Shown here: in pieces, positions 1-5,324 of the stretch
Position numbering within the stretch: the first letter of the stretch is position 1
Layout of the letters: each line of letters starts with the position of its first letter
Assembly: GCA_002329645.1 (NCBI GenBank)
Contig: DCTS01000100.1
Coordinates: 1 to 5,324, forward strand
Length of the DNA: 5,324 bases
Direction of reading: 5' to 3'
Source of the DNA: Lachnoclostridium sp. UBA1434
GTDB taxonomy: Bacteria > Bacillota > Clostridia > Lachnospirales > Lachnospiraceae
The notes under the pieces: model-generated
Seen by the model: the letters and a program-made list of their open reading frames with translations, nothing else
Told to the model about the DNA's origin: nothing
Databases searched by the model: none
Position numbers and translations under genes: made by a program

Positions 1-976
1 TGTCCCTGCCGTAAAGGTCGGCAAGAGCCTCTTTGGCAGATTTTCCATTAAAGAGAACCAGGTTAATCTGCTCCACTATGGGCATCTCCACCTCGTACCT
101 TTGTGCAAGCCTTAAGGCCGCATGTGCCGTATTCACACCCTCAACAACCTGGTTTACCTCCTTCATGGCCTCTTCCATGGTGTATCCCTTACCGATGAGG
201 TATCCTGCATTTCTGTTGCGGCTATGCTTGCTTGTGCAGGTTACAAAGAGGTCGCCTATTCCGGAAAGTCCTGAAAAGGTTTCAATCCTTCCGCCCATCA
301 TTATGCCAAGACGGCTGATCTCTGCAATTCCCCTTGTCATAAGGGCTGCCTTTGTATTGTCTCCAAGCCCGAGTCCGTCAACAATTCCGGCAGCAAGGGC
401 TATAACATTCTTTAAGGAGGCTCCAAGCTCTATTCCTGTAATATCGGGGCTTGTATATACACGGAATACCTCGTTCATGAATACATCCTGGATGAAATGG
501 GCTGTTTCCCTGGTCTGCGCGCCAACAACGACAGTTGTGGGTATTAAGCGGCTGACCTCCTCAGCATGGCTTGGTCCGGACATTACAGCCACATCTGCTT
601 GCGGTATCTCCTGTCTGATAACCTCTGACAGGGTCAGCAGGGTATCATTCTCAAGTCCTTTTGAGACATTTACAATTATCTGGCCTTCTCTTATATATTT
701 GCTTGCCTTGCCTGCTACCTCCCTTATAAATGGCGAGGCTACGGCCATTACAAGAAGGTCTCTGCCTGTGCAGGCTTCCTCAAGGTCAAGAGTAATCTTT
801 ACTGCTTCAGGAAGACTTGCTCCGGGAAGGTTTTTCAAGTTATTCCTGTTTTCATTAATAAGCCTTGCTTCCTTTTCCAATGCTGTCCACATCGTGATGT
901 CGTGCCCGTTGCTTGATAAAAGAATGGCAAGAGCGCTGCCCCATGTACCTGCTCCCAATATACCTACCTTAATCAT
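1..976 (-). CDS. gpsA: Glycerol-3-phosphate dehydrogenase [NAD(P)+], 3' end cut by window edge
   Basis: This cytosolic enzyme reduces dihydroxyacetone phosphate to sn-glycerol 3-phosphate, the backbone for phospholipids. The reading frame is unbroken for 325 codons from ATG at 976 to the window edge. Family members are about 330-345 residues, so only a short C-terminal tail is missing. Visible motifs are the Rossmann loop GAGTWG (residues 8-13), VSKG with Lys106, SGPSHAEE (133-140), the catalytic Lys189 in GASLKNVIALAAG, GDL with Asp242, and HSRNR (251-255), which binds the substrate phosphate and cofactor in known structures. After the second Rossmann strand the sequence is MWTALEKEA, where B. 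subtilis GpsA has a His-Arg pair; this may affect NADPH versus NADH choice (inference). The gene starts 25 nt after plsY, whose enzyme uses its product, so the two are probably co-transcribed. The start is supported by a strong ribosome-binding site and the family N-terminus MIKVGILGAG. The identification is secure. Confidence 0.96.
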   Translation of the reverse strand, partial: MIKVGILGAGTWGSALAILLSSNGHDITMWTALEKEARLINENRNNLKNLPGASLPEAVKITLDLEEACTGRDLLVMAVASPFIREVAGKASKYIREGQIIVNVSKGLENDTLLTLSEVIRQEIPQADVAVMSGPSHAEEVSRLIPTTVVVGAQTRETAHFIQDVFMNEVFRVYTSPDITGIELGASLKNVIALAAGIVDGLGLGDNTKAALMTRGIAEISRLGIMMGGRIETFSGLSGIGDLFVTCTSKHSRNRNAGYLIGKGYTMEEAMKEVNQVVEGVNTAHAALRLAQRYEVEMPIVEQINLVLFNGKSAKEALADLYGRD

Positions 977-982
977 AAGCTA

Positions 983-988
983 CCTCCC
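983..988 (-). promoter_or_regulatory. Shine-Dalgarno site of gpsA
   Basis: GGGAGG lies 6 nt before the ATG at 976, close to ideal complementarity and spacing. It sits in the 25-nt gap after plsY, which has no room for a terminator plus promoter, so gpsA is most simply read from the plsY message. Confidence 0.85.
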
Positions 989-1001
989 AGGTAATTTAAT
1001 A

Positions 1002-1640
1002 TTACTTATTATTATCACTTTTTTCCGTGCTAACCTTTTGTCCGATTTTATTTTCTGTCCCGCTCAGCAGTCGTTTAATATTGGAACGATGCCTTATAAA
1101 TGCAAGCAGCATGAATACCAGCGCAACAATAAGCATATGTATGTCGCCGGGGAAACGGATAGCAATCCATATAGGAAATAATATCGCAAGCAGCAGGGAT
1201 CCAACCGACATATATTTTGTTATTGCTATTGCTGCAATAAACAAAGTCAATCCAAAGGGAATAATCAGCGGATCGACGGCTGCCATTACGCCTGAGGTTG
1301 CAGATATGCCCTTCCCGCCCTTAAACTTAAGCCATACAGGATAGTTATGGCCAAGAACAGTCCCAAGGCCGCTATATAGCGTCAAAAGGCTTATATTATC
1401 CGCATCGGGAAATATTACAAAACGAACCAGAAGAATCGGAATGACAGCCTTGAGGAAATCTCCCGCAAAGGTCATTATTGCGGCCTTTGGACCGAGGGTC
1501 CTTAATGCATTGGTCATACCCGTATTCCCGCTTCCGTATTTACGTATATCTACCTTGTAAATCTTGCCTATAAATAAGCCGGTGGAAAAACATCCGGTCA
1601 GATACCCTAATGCCAGACAAATGATTATCTTTATAATCAT
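1002..1640 (-). CDS. plsY: Acyl-phosphate:glycerol-3-phosphate acyltransferase PlsY
   Basis: PlsY is an integral membrane enzyme that moves an acyl group from acyl-phosphate (made by PlsX) to position 1 of glycerol 3-phosphate, giving lysophosphatidic acid. At 212 residues it has the usual family length. All three conserved loops are visible: GSGNTGMTNALRTLG (36-50), GHNYPVWLKFKGGKG (97-111) and RHRSNIKRLLSGTENKIG (183-200). Hydrophobic membrane segments fall at about 2-25, 52-76, 84-98, 117-140, 144-162 and 167-182, followed by a short polar tail. The ATG at 1640 overlaps the der stop codon (ATGA), suggesting translational coupling, and gpsA, which supplies its substrate, follows 25 nt downstream. 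No plsX is present here, which is normal because it usually sits elsewhere with acyl carrier protein genes. Nothing appears broken. Confidence 0.96.
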   Translation of the reverse strand: MIIKIIICLALGYLTGCFSTGLFIGKIYKVDIRKYGSGNTGMTNALRTLGPKAAIMTFAGDFLKAVIPILLVRFVIFPDADNISLLTLYSGLGTVLGHNYPVWLKFKGGKGISATSGVMAAVDPLIIPFGLTLFIAAIAITKYMSVGSLLLAILFPIWIAIRFPGDIHMLIVALVFMLLAFIRHRSNIKRLLSGTENKIGQKVSTEKSDNNK

Positions 1641-2965
1641 TTATGTTCCTCCCTTCGCTCCCTGATAATAAATTTTAACGATGTTCCTGAAAAGCCGAAT
1701 GCCTCACGTATTTTATTTTCAATATATCTGGTGTAGGAAAAATGCATTAGCTCCTTGTCGTTTACGAATATTACAAAGGTCGGCGGCTTAACTCCCACCT
1801 GGGTTATATAGAACAGTCTGAGCTGCCTTCCCTTGTCGGAGGGCGGCTGATTAAGAGCAGTTGCCTCGGTAAGTATTTCATTCAGTACACCTGTTGAAAT
1901 GCGCAGGTTTTGGTTCTGTATAACTACTTCAGCAAGATCAAACAGCTTATTAAGCCTCTGGCCCGTTTCTGCCGAGATGAATATTATCTGGGCATAGGGT
2001 ATAAAGGATAATATCTGTCTGATATTCGAGGTATATTCATTTACCGTTTTATTGTTCTTTTCTATAAGATCCCATTTATTTACCGCTATGATTATGCCCT
2101 TGCCCCGTTCGTGAGCAACACCGGCAATCTTGGCATCCTGTTCGGTAACGCCTTCCTTTGCATCAATAACCAGGATAACCAAATCAGAGCGCTCAATTGC
2201 AGCTATTGTACGGATTATGCTGAACCTTTCAAGCTCCTCTTTTATCTTGGACTTTCTCCGAAGCCCTGCCGTGTCAATCAGGATATACTCCTTGCCATTC
2301 CTTTTTAGCGGCGTGTCAATAGCATCCCTTGTGGTGCCTGCAATATCAGATACTATTACGCGCTTTTCACCAAGCAATTTGTTTATTATAGAGGATTTGC
2401 CCACATTCGGCTTGCCTACGATGGCTATTCGCGGACGTTCGTCCTCTTCGTCGGCTGCGCTGCCATGCTTAAAATGCTTAATAACCTCGTCAAGCATATC
2501 ACCCAGGCCGAGCCTTGATGAAGCCGATATCGGGAACGGTTCTCCCATGCCAAGATTGTAAAATTCGTAAACATCCGGCATCTGCTTATCAAAGCTGTCA
2601 ACCTTGTTGACAACGAGAACCACAGGCTTTGTGCTCCGCCTGAGCATATCGGCAACCTTAAAATCATGATCTATGAGTCCCTGGCGTACATCTGCAATAA
2701 ATATAATGACATCAGCAGTATCAATGGCTATCTGTGCCTGCTCTCTCATGTATGTCAGCATCTCATCCTTGCTGTCGGGTTCGATTCCGCCGGTATCAAT
2801 CAATGTAAATTGCTTATCCAGCCATGTGACATCTGCATATATTCGATCCCTGGTGACGCCCGGCGTATCCTTTACTATGGAGATACGCTCGCCCGCCAGG
2901 GCATTGAACAGAGTAGATTTTCCTACATTCGGCCTTCCTATGATGGCTACAATCGGTCTGCTCAT
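1637..2965 (-). CDS. der: Ribosome assembly GTPase Der (EngA), double G domain
   Basis: Der is an essential tandem-domain GTPase that acts in assembly of the 50S ribosomal subunit. The 442-residue protein has the full family layout. G domain 1 carries the P-loop GRPNVGKST (10-18), DTPGVTRD (33-40), DTGG (57-60), NKVD (120-123) and a G5 loop ISASS (146-150). An acidic linker (about 168-178) joins it to G domain 2, with GKPNVGKSS (184-192), DIAGTTRD (207-214), DTAG (231-234), NKWD (296-299) and SAET (331-334). A KH-like C-terminal domain (about 355-440) ends in a basic RERREEHK tail. All GTP-binding motifs look intact. The ATG at 2965 gives the usual N-terminus MSRPIVAIIGRPNVGKS. Its 3' end overlaps plsY by 4 nt, and the DUF512 gene lies 98 nt upstream with no visible terminator between them. 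The identification is secure. Confidence 0.98.
   Translation of the reverse strand: MSRPIVAIIGRPNVGKSTLFNALAGERISIVKDTPGVTRDRIYADVTWLDKQFTLIDTGGIEPDSKDEMLTYMREQAQIAIDTADVIIFIADVRQGLIDHDFKVADMLRRSTKPVVLVVNKVDSFDKQMPDVYEFYNLGMGEPFPISASSRLGLGDMLDEVIKHFKHGSAADEEDERPRIAIVGKPNVGKSSIINKLLGEKRVIVSDIAGTTRDAIDTPLKRNGKEYILIDTAGLRRKSKIKEELERFSIIRTIAAIERSDLVILVIDAKEGVTEQDAKIAGVAHERGKGIIIAVNKWDLIEKNNKTVNEYTSNIRQILSFIPYAQIIFISAETGQRLNKLFDLAEVVIQNQNLRISTGVLNEILTEATALNQPPSDKGRQLRLFYITQVGVKPPTFVIFVNDKELMHFSYTRYIENKIREAFGFSGTSLKFIIRERREEHK
1648..1653 (-). promoter_or_regulatory. Shine-Dalgarno site of plsY, inside the 3' end of der
   Basis: GGGAGG (AAGGGAGG in full) lies 7 nt before the plsY ATG, within the last codons of der, where it encodes part of the RREEHK tail. 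With the 4-nt ATGA overlap this gives plsY both its own strong initiation site and possible termination-reinitiation from der. Confidence 0.85.
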
Positions 2966-3063
2966 AATTAATTACTTTCCTTTCTACATGCCTGTAAGGC
3001 TTGGATTGTTTCTCTGATAACAACAGTTATTATTGTAATGTTCATCCTTCTGATAAGAAGCTT
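2966..3063. other. 98-nt gap between the DUF512 gene and der, with two small inverted repeats
   Basis: There is no ORF or RNA gene here. Two perfect 5-bp hairpins with 4-nt loops are visible: CTTCT/AGAAG at 3047-3060, just after the DUF512 stop, and ATAAC/GTTAT at 3017-3030. The octamer TCTGATAA (plus strand) occurs at 3013-3020 and again at 3049-3056. Neither hairpin is GC-rich or followed by a T-run, so they do not look like terminators and read-through into der is likely. A TACAAT hexamer on the minus strand could serve as a -10 box, but no convincing -35 accompanies it. Confidence 0.35.
2978..2983 (-). promoter_or_regulatory. Weak, distant Shine-Dalgarno site of der
   Basis: AAAGGA lies 12 nt before the der ATG, longer spacing than the 6-7 nt seen for gpsA and plsY. 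The start is still well supported because the conserved Der N-terminus begins there and no closer site or other in-frame start fits better. The spacing predicts weaker initiation for der than for its downstream neighbours. Confidence 0.5.
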
Positions 3064-4374
3064 TTATTCTATCAGGGCTTCTAAGAAGGATTTTCCATCT
3101 GATTGTACAATACGTACATGCGTTTGTAAAGCCCTTTCAATTTCTTCAACAGTAATGTCATCCAGCAGCACATCCTCGCCGTCTCTCAGCAGGTTGTCTG
3201 GAAGCAGCAGCCTGTCGCCGATATTGGCACCTTTCAGCCCGGCTATGATGTCCTGACCGGTTAGAAGTCCCGATACCGTGATATTGCTTCCGAAAAAGTC
3301 ATTGTATATTGTATGGACTGCTGCATGTATTCCCGGGAATTTGGCGCACAAGCTTTTTACCATACCCTTTATATATGGTGCTGCACAGACTCCTGTGGCG
3401 ACGGATAAATTCCTTATTCGGCCGTCGCCGCTTATATCCTCAAGCCCGGCAATAAACTCGTCTGTAAAGGATCTGAGCATACCTACACCGTTTTCAAGCT
3501 GGGGATAACCCTCGTATGAATCTGCATCGGGAATTGGCATACCGGCTTTAATATACCATTCATCCGCCGCGTATATAAAACGGGTTCTATAATGCTTTAG
3601 GAAAATACCCTGCCAGCGGTGTATTGTTTCCAGAAGGCTTATACTGTCCTCTTTTGTGAAGCTCTCAAGCCGTGTCAGACCCTGGCGGTATCTGGTCAGT
3701 CCCACCGGCACTACTGATACGCTCTCAAGCTCGGGAAGATATGCGGAAAGGTCATGGATGGTACGCTCCAGTTCCTCGCCGTCATTTATATCCTTACAAA
3801 GTACAATTTGTCCGTTCATAGTTATTCCGGCGTCCTTAAGCCTCTTCATCACGGCAAGGCTCTTGCCGGCAAACCTGTTATTCAACATCCTGCATCTTAA
3901 CTCTTCATTAGTGGTATGGATGGAAATGTTGATTGGAGAAAGCTTGTAAAATATAATCCTGTCAATATCTTCATCACTTAAATTGGTCAGTGTTATATAG
4001 TTGCCCCGCAAAAAAGAAAGACGCGCGTCATCGTCCTTAAAATATAAGGTCTCTCTCATGTTGGGAGGCATCTGGTCTATAAAGCAGAATATGCATTTAT
4101 TCCTGCAGGAGGAATATTCGTCCATTAATGGGCTTTCAAATGTTATTCCCAGATCTTCATCATAAGCCTTTTCAATCTCAAGCTCCCATTCCTCACCGTC
4201 GGGCTTTCTTATAAACACCGTAAGCTCTTCATCCTTGATCAGGTAAAGGTAATCGAAGACATCCTTTATTGGCTTGCCGTTGATTGATATCAGTTCATCT
4301 CCCGGCTCAAGCTCAAGCTCCTCTGCTATACTGCCGGGTTCAATTTCTTTAATAATGTGTGCTTTTGTTTTCAT
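3064..4374 (-). CDS. PDZ / radical-SAM-like / DUF512 protein of unknown function
   Basis: This 436-residue protein belongs to the DUF512 family, which has no settled function. Residues about 5-70 form a PDZ-like domain (GSIAEELELEPGDELISING, 14-33). Next comes an iron-sulfur motif CRNKCIFC with Cys90, Cys94 and Cys97, the CxxxCxxC spacing of radical SAM enzymes, then FIDQMPPNMRETLYFKDDDARLSFLRGNY (98-126) and a barrel-strand-like SPINISIHTT (146-155). The DUF512 domain fills the C-terminal half, with SVVPVGLTRYR (220-230), NDFFGSNITVSGLLTGQDI (358-376) and LLPDNLLRDGEDVLLDD (390-406). No signal peptide or membrane segment is visible, so it should be cytosolic. The start follows the usual family N-terminus and the protein looks full length. 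It lies 98 nt upstream of der, a pairing I recall from other clostridia. A [4Fe-4S] cluster and SAM chemistry are inferred from the cysteine motif only; substrate and reaction cannot be named. Confidence 0.92.
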   Translation of the reverse strand: MKTKAHIIKEIEPGSIAEELELEPGDELISINGKPIKDVFDYLYLIKDEELTVFIRKPDGEEWELEIEKAYDEDLGITFESPLMDEYSSCRNKCIFCFIDQMPPNMRETLYFKDDDARLSFLRGNYITLTNLSDEDIDRIIFYKLSPINISIHTTNEELRCRMLNNRFAGKSLAVMKRLKDAGITMNGQIVLCKDINDGEELERTIHDLSAYLPELESVSVVPVGLTRYRQGLTRLESFTKEDSISLLETIHRWQGIFLKHYRTRFIYAADEWYIKAGMPIPDADSYEGYPQLENGVGMLRSFTDEFIAGLEDISGDGRIRNLSVATGVCAAPYIKGMVKSLCAKFPGIHAAVHTIYNDFFGSNITVSGLLTGQDIIAGLKGANIGDRLLLPDNLLRDGEDVLLDDITVEEIERALQTHVRIVQSDGKSFLEALIE

Positions 4375-4387
4375 ATAAATACACCGG

Positions 4388-4393
4388 TTCCTT
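4388..4393 (-). promoter_or_regulatory. Candidate Shine-Dalgarno site of the DUF512 gene
   Basis: AAGGAA lies 13 nt before the ATG at 4374, so it is a suboptimally placed ribosome-binding site. No in-frame start lies closer, and the protein N-terminus matches the family. Any promoter for this gene should lie in the AT-rich stretch 4394-4428, but I could not recognise a good -35/-10 pair there. Confidence 0.4.
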
Positions 4394-4416
4394 AATATTT
4401 ATCTTAATCTTTAATC

Positions 4417-4453
4417 AAAAAAATGTTACCGGGCTGCCCTTGCAGCCATTCGG
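4417..4453 (-). terminator. Probable intrinsic terminator after pgeF
   Basis: Read on the minus strand, GGCTGC-AAGG-GCAGCC forms a perfect 6-bp GC-rich stem with a 4-nt loop (4447-4432). It can be extended by CCG/CGG (4453-4451 with 4431-4429) across a 3-nt bulge. The short spacer TAACA follows, then seven T residues (4423-4417). The hairpin begins about 50 nt after the pgeF stop and ends about 55 nt before the DUF512 ATG, the right place to end the pgeF transcript. The spacer before the T-run makes it less than ideal, so partial read-through is possible. Confidence 0.6.
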
Positions 4454-4473
4454 GTTATTCTGCCGAAAAACCC
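4452..4473 (-). repeat. Second hairpin just upstream of the probable terminator
   Basis: GGGTT/AACCC forms a 5-bp outer stem, and after a single T-T mismatch TTC/GAA adds three more pairs around a GGCA loop. It precedes the terminator hairpin in the transcript, and its last bases (4452-4453) overlap the optional lower stem of that hairpin, so the two structures may compete. Its function is unknown; it could be part of the terminator or a mild attenuator. Confidence 0.4.
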
Positions 4474-4500
4474 TTAATCCATATAATCTTGAAAAATTTA

Positions 4501-5324
4501 TCATTTTATCATTATAAAAGCTGCCAAACTTCCTCTGTTACCACCGGTTTTTCTGTGGGAGAATAAAAGGTTGTCATTACATGATGTGCATACGTTTGAT
4601 GCATGTATATTTTCCGGTGAAAGACCTGCTTCAAGCAGGACGCATCGGTTGGCTTCCCATAAATCACAAAGGATGCGTCCTTCATTATTTATATGAAGTA
4701 TATTATTATCCCCTGTTAATGAGAAAGCATTCCTGAACTCCTCTGCCGTCTCCCTGCCGATTTCATAACAGTCCCGGCATATGGAGGGGCCGATTACGGC
4801 TACGATATCACCCGGATTGCTGTTATAATGCTCCTTCATTGCCTCAACTGTTTTTAGGCCTATTTTACCGACGGTTCCCCGCCATCCGGCATGTGAAAGA
4901 CCTATTGCCCTTTTCTTCGTATCAACAAAATACAGAGGTACACAATCGGCATACTTGGTTACAAGGGTAACCTGCGGCTTATTGGTCACAAGACCGTCAA
5001 TTTCCTTATAATCCCTTGGCTTATACAAGCCCTTGCCACGATCCGATTCCTCAACTACCCTTATATTTGTTTTATGCACCTGCTGGGATATAACAATTGA
5101 GGCAGGATCAATGCCTATAGCGGCACTAATTCGACGGTAATTCTCCTTCACATTTTCAGGATCATCAGAATGCCCCGCTGCATTAAAGCCAAGATTCATG
5201 GAGGAAAACATGCCGCTGCTTACTCCTCCGAGCCTTGTAGAAAATCCATGCTTTATAAAGGGTATTGCAGACAGTGCCGGAAAAGTAAAATACGGAACCC
5301 GGGATGTAAGATCTATCTGAGCGT
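4501..5324 (-). CDS. pgeF: Peptidoglycan editing factor PgeF (YfiH/DUF152 family), 5' end cut by window edge
   Basis: This is a member of the YfiH/laccase-domain family. In E. coli, PgeF hydrolyses cytoplasmic UDP-MurNAc peptides carrying L-serine in place of L-alanine; related proteins also show purine nucleoside activities. The frame is open from the stop at 4501 to the right edge, giving 273 visible residues. An internal ATG at 5211 is not the true start, because the 37 codons before it encode the conserved stretch PFIKHGFSTRLGGVSSG, and the real start lies outside the window. The expected zinc/catalytic residues are present (numbered from the first visible residue): His83 in SQQVHKTN, Cys127 in KYADCVPLYF, and His144 in LSHAGWRGTVG, with the 17-residue Cys-His spacing of E. 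coli YfiH. Further family signatures are GPSICRDCYEIG and the C-terminal CTSCN...FSHRKTGGNRGSLAAFI. It is followed by a probable terminator, so it appears to end an upstream transcription unit. Confidence 0.93.
   Translation of the reverse strand, partial: AQIDLTSRVPYFTFPALSAIPFIKHGFSTRLGGVSSGMFSSMNLGFNAAGHSDDPENVKENYRRISAAIGIDPASIVISQQVHKTNIRVVEESDRGKGLYKPRDYKEIDGLVTNKPQVTLVTKYADCVPLYFVDTKKRAIGLSHAGWRGTVGKIGLKTVEAMKEHYNSNPGDIVAVIGPSICRDCYEIGRETAEEFRNAFSLTGDNNILHINNEGRILCDLWEANRCVLLEAGLSPENIHASNVCTSCNDNLLFSHRKTGGNRGSLAAFIMIK

Noticed and set aside
33..1181. A 382-residue open frame on the plus strand, antisense to gpsA and part of plsY.
   Set aside because: It lies opposite an intact, motif-rich gpsA. 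Its protein is low in acidic residues and rich in Ser, Pro and Leu, matches no known family, and has no ribosome-binding site that stands out. It is a frame shadow.
1027..1344. A 105-residue plus-strand frame opposite plsY.
   Set aside because: It is antisense to the conserved PlsY loops and resembles no known protein.
2130..2561. Plus-strand open frames opposite der, with others at 2111-2308, 2666-2971 and 2673-3017.
   Set aside because: All are antisense to conserved der coding sequence, lack recognisable domains, and are of a length expected by chance opposite a real gene.
2425..2667. Minus-strand open frames in another frame within or near der, here and at 2814-3023.
   Set aside because: They overlap the correct der frame, which is continuous with all motifs present, so there is no frameshift and no second gene.
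3047..3060. The hairpin just after the DUF512 stop as a terminator.
   Set aside because: The stem is only 5 bp with two G-C pairs, and GATGAAC follows in place of a T-run, so termination is unlikely.
3278..3508. Plus-strand open frames opposite the DUF512 gene, with others at 3038-3256 and 3656-3949.
   Set aside because: They are shadows of the intact minus-strand gene, with no motif or plausible start context.
3660..3732. The repeated decamer gctctcaagc at about 3660 and 3721.
   Set aside because: Both copies lie in the DUF512 coding frame and encode similar Leu-Glu-Ser residues. Coding coincidence explains them.
4394..4428. A sigma-A promoter for the DUF512 gene in the AT-rich stretch after the terminator.
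   Set aside because: TTGATT and TAAGAT-like hexamers occur, but not at 16-18 nt spacing in a convincing pair. A promoter is expected there, but I cannot place one.

Overview
The window is a block of housekeeping genes, all on the minus strand, from what looks like a Gram-positive clostridial genome, most likely Lachnospiraceae or a close relative. That placement is an inference from three things: strong purine-rich ribosome-binding sites, the gene order (DUF512 protein, der, plsY, gpsA) remembered from Clostridia, and protein texture. The texture includes a GpsA with 'WTALEKEA' after the Rossmann motif and a DUF512 protein with 'CRNKCIFCFIDQMPP'. There is no sign of a mobile element, phage, CRISPR array, tRNA or rRNA.

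Read in the direction of transcription (right to left), the order is as follows. A pgeF/yfiH-family gene enters from the right edge with its 5' end missing (5324 to 4501). A 126-nt gap follows, with two hairpins and a T-run that look like a terminator. Next is a radical-SAM-like PDZ/DUF512 protein of unknown function (4374 to 3064), then a 98-nt gap with no terminator, then the double GTPase der (2965 to 1637). plsY overlaps der by 4 nt (1640 to 1002). gpsA starts 25 nt after plsY and runs off the left edge (976 to 1), lacking only its last few residues.

der, plsY and gpsA are packed as one transcription unit, and the DUF512 gene probably heads or belongs to it. GpsA makes sn-glycerol 3-phosphate and PlsY acylates it, so the last two genes encode consecutive steps at the entry to phospholipid synthesis. 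Der acts in large ribosomal subunit assembly. PgeF is a cytosolic peptidoglycan-precursor quality-control enzyme and seems to sit in a separate upstream unit.

Most of the window is ordinary core genome. The points worth a second look are the uncharacterised DUF512 protein fixed next to der, the tandem hairpins between pgeF and the DUF512 gene, the ATGA junction of der and plsY, and a GpsA whose cofactor-selecting loop lacks the usual basic residues.
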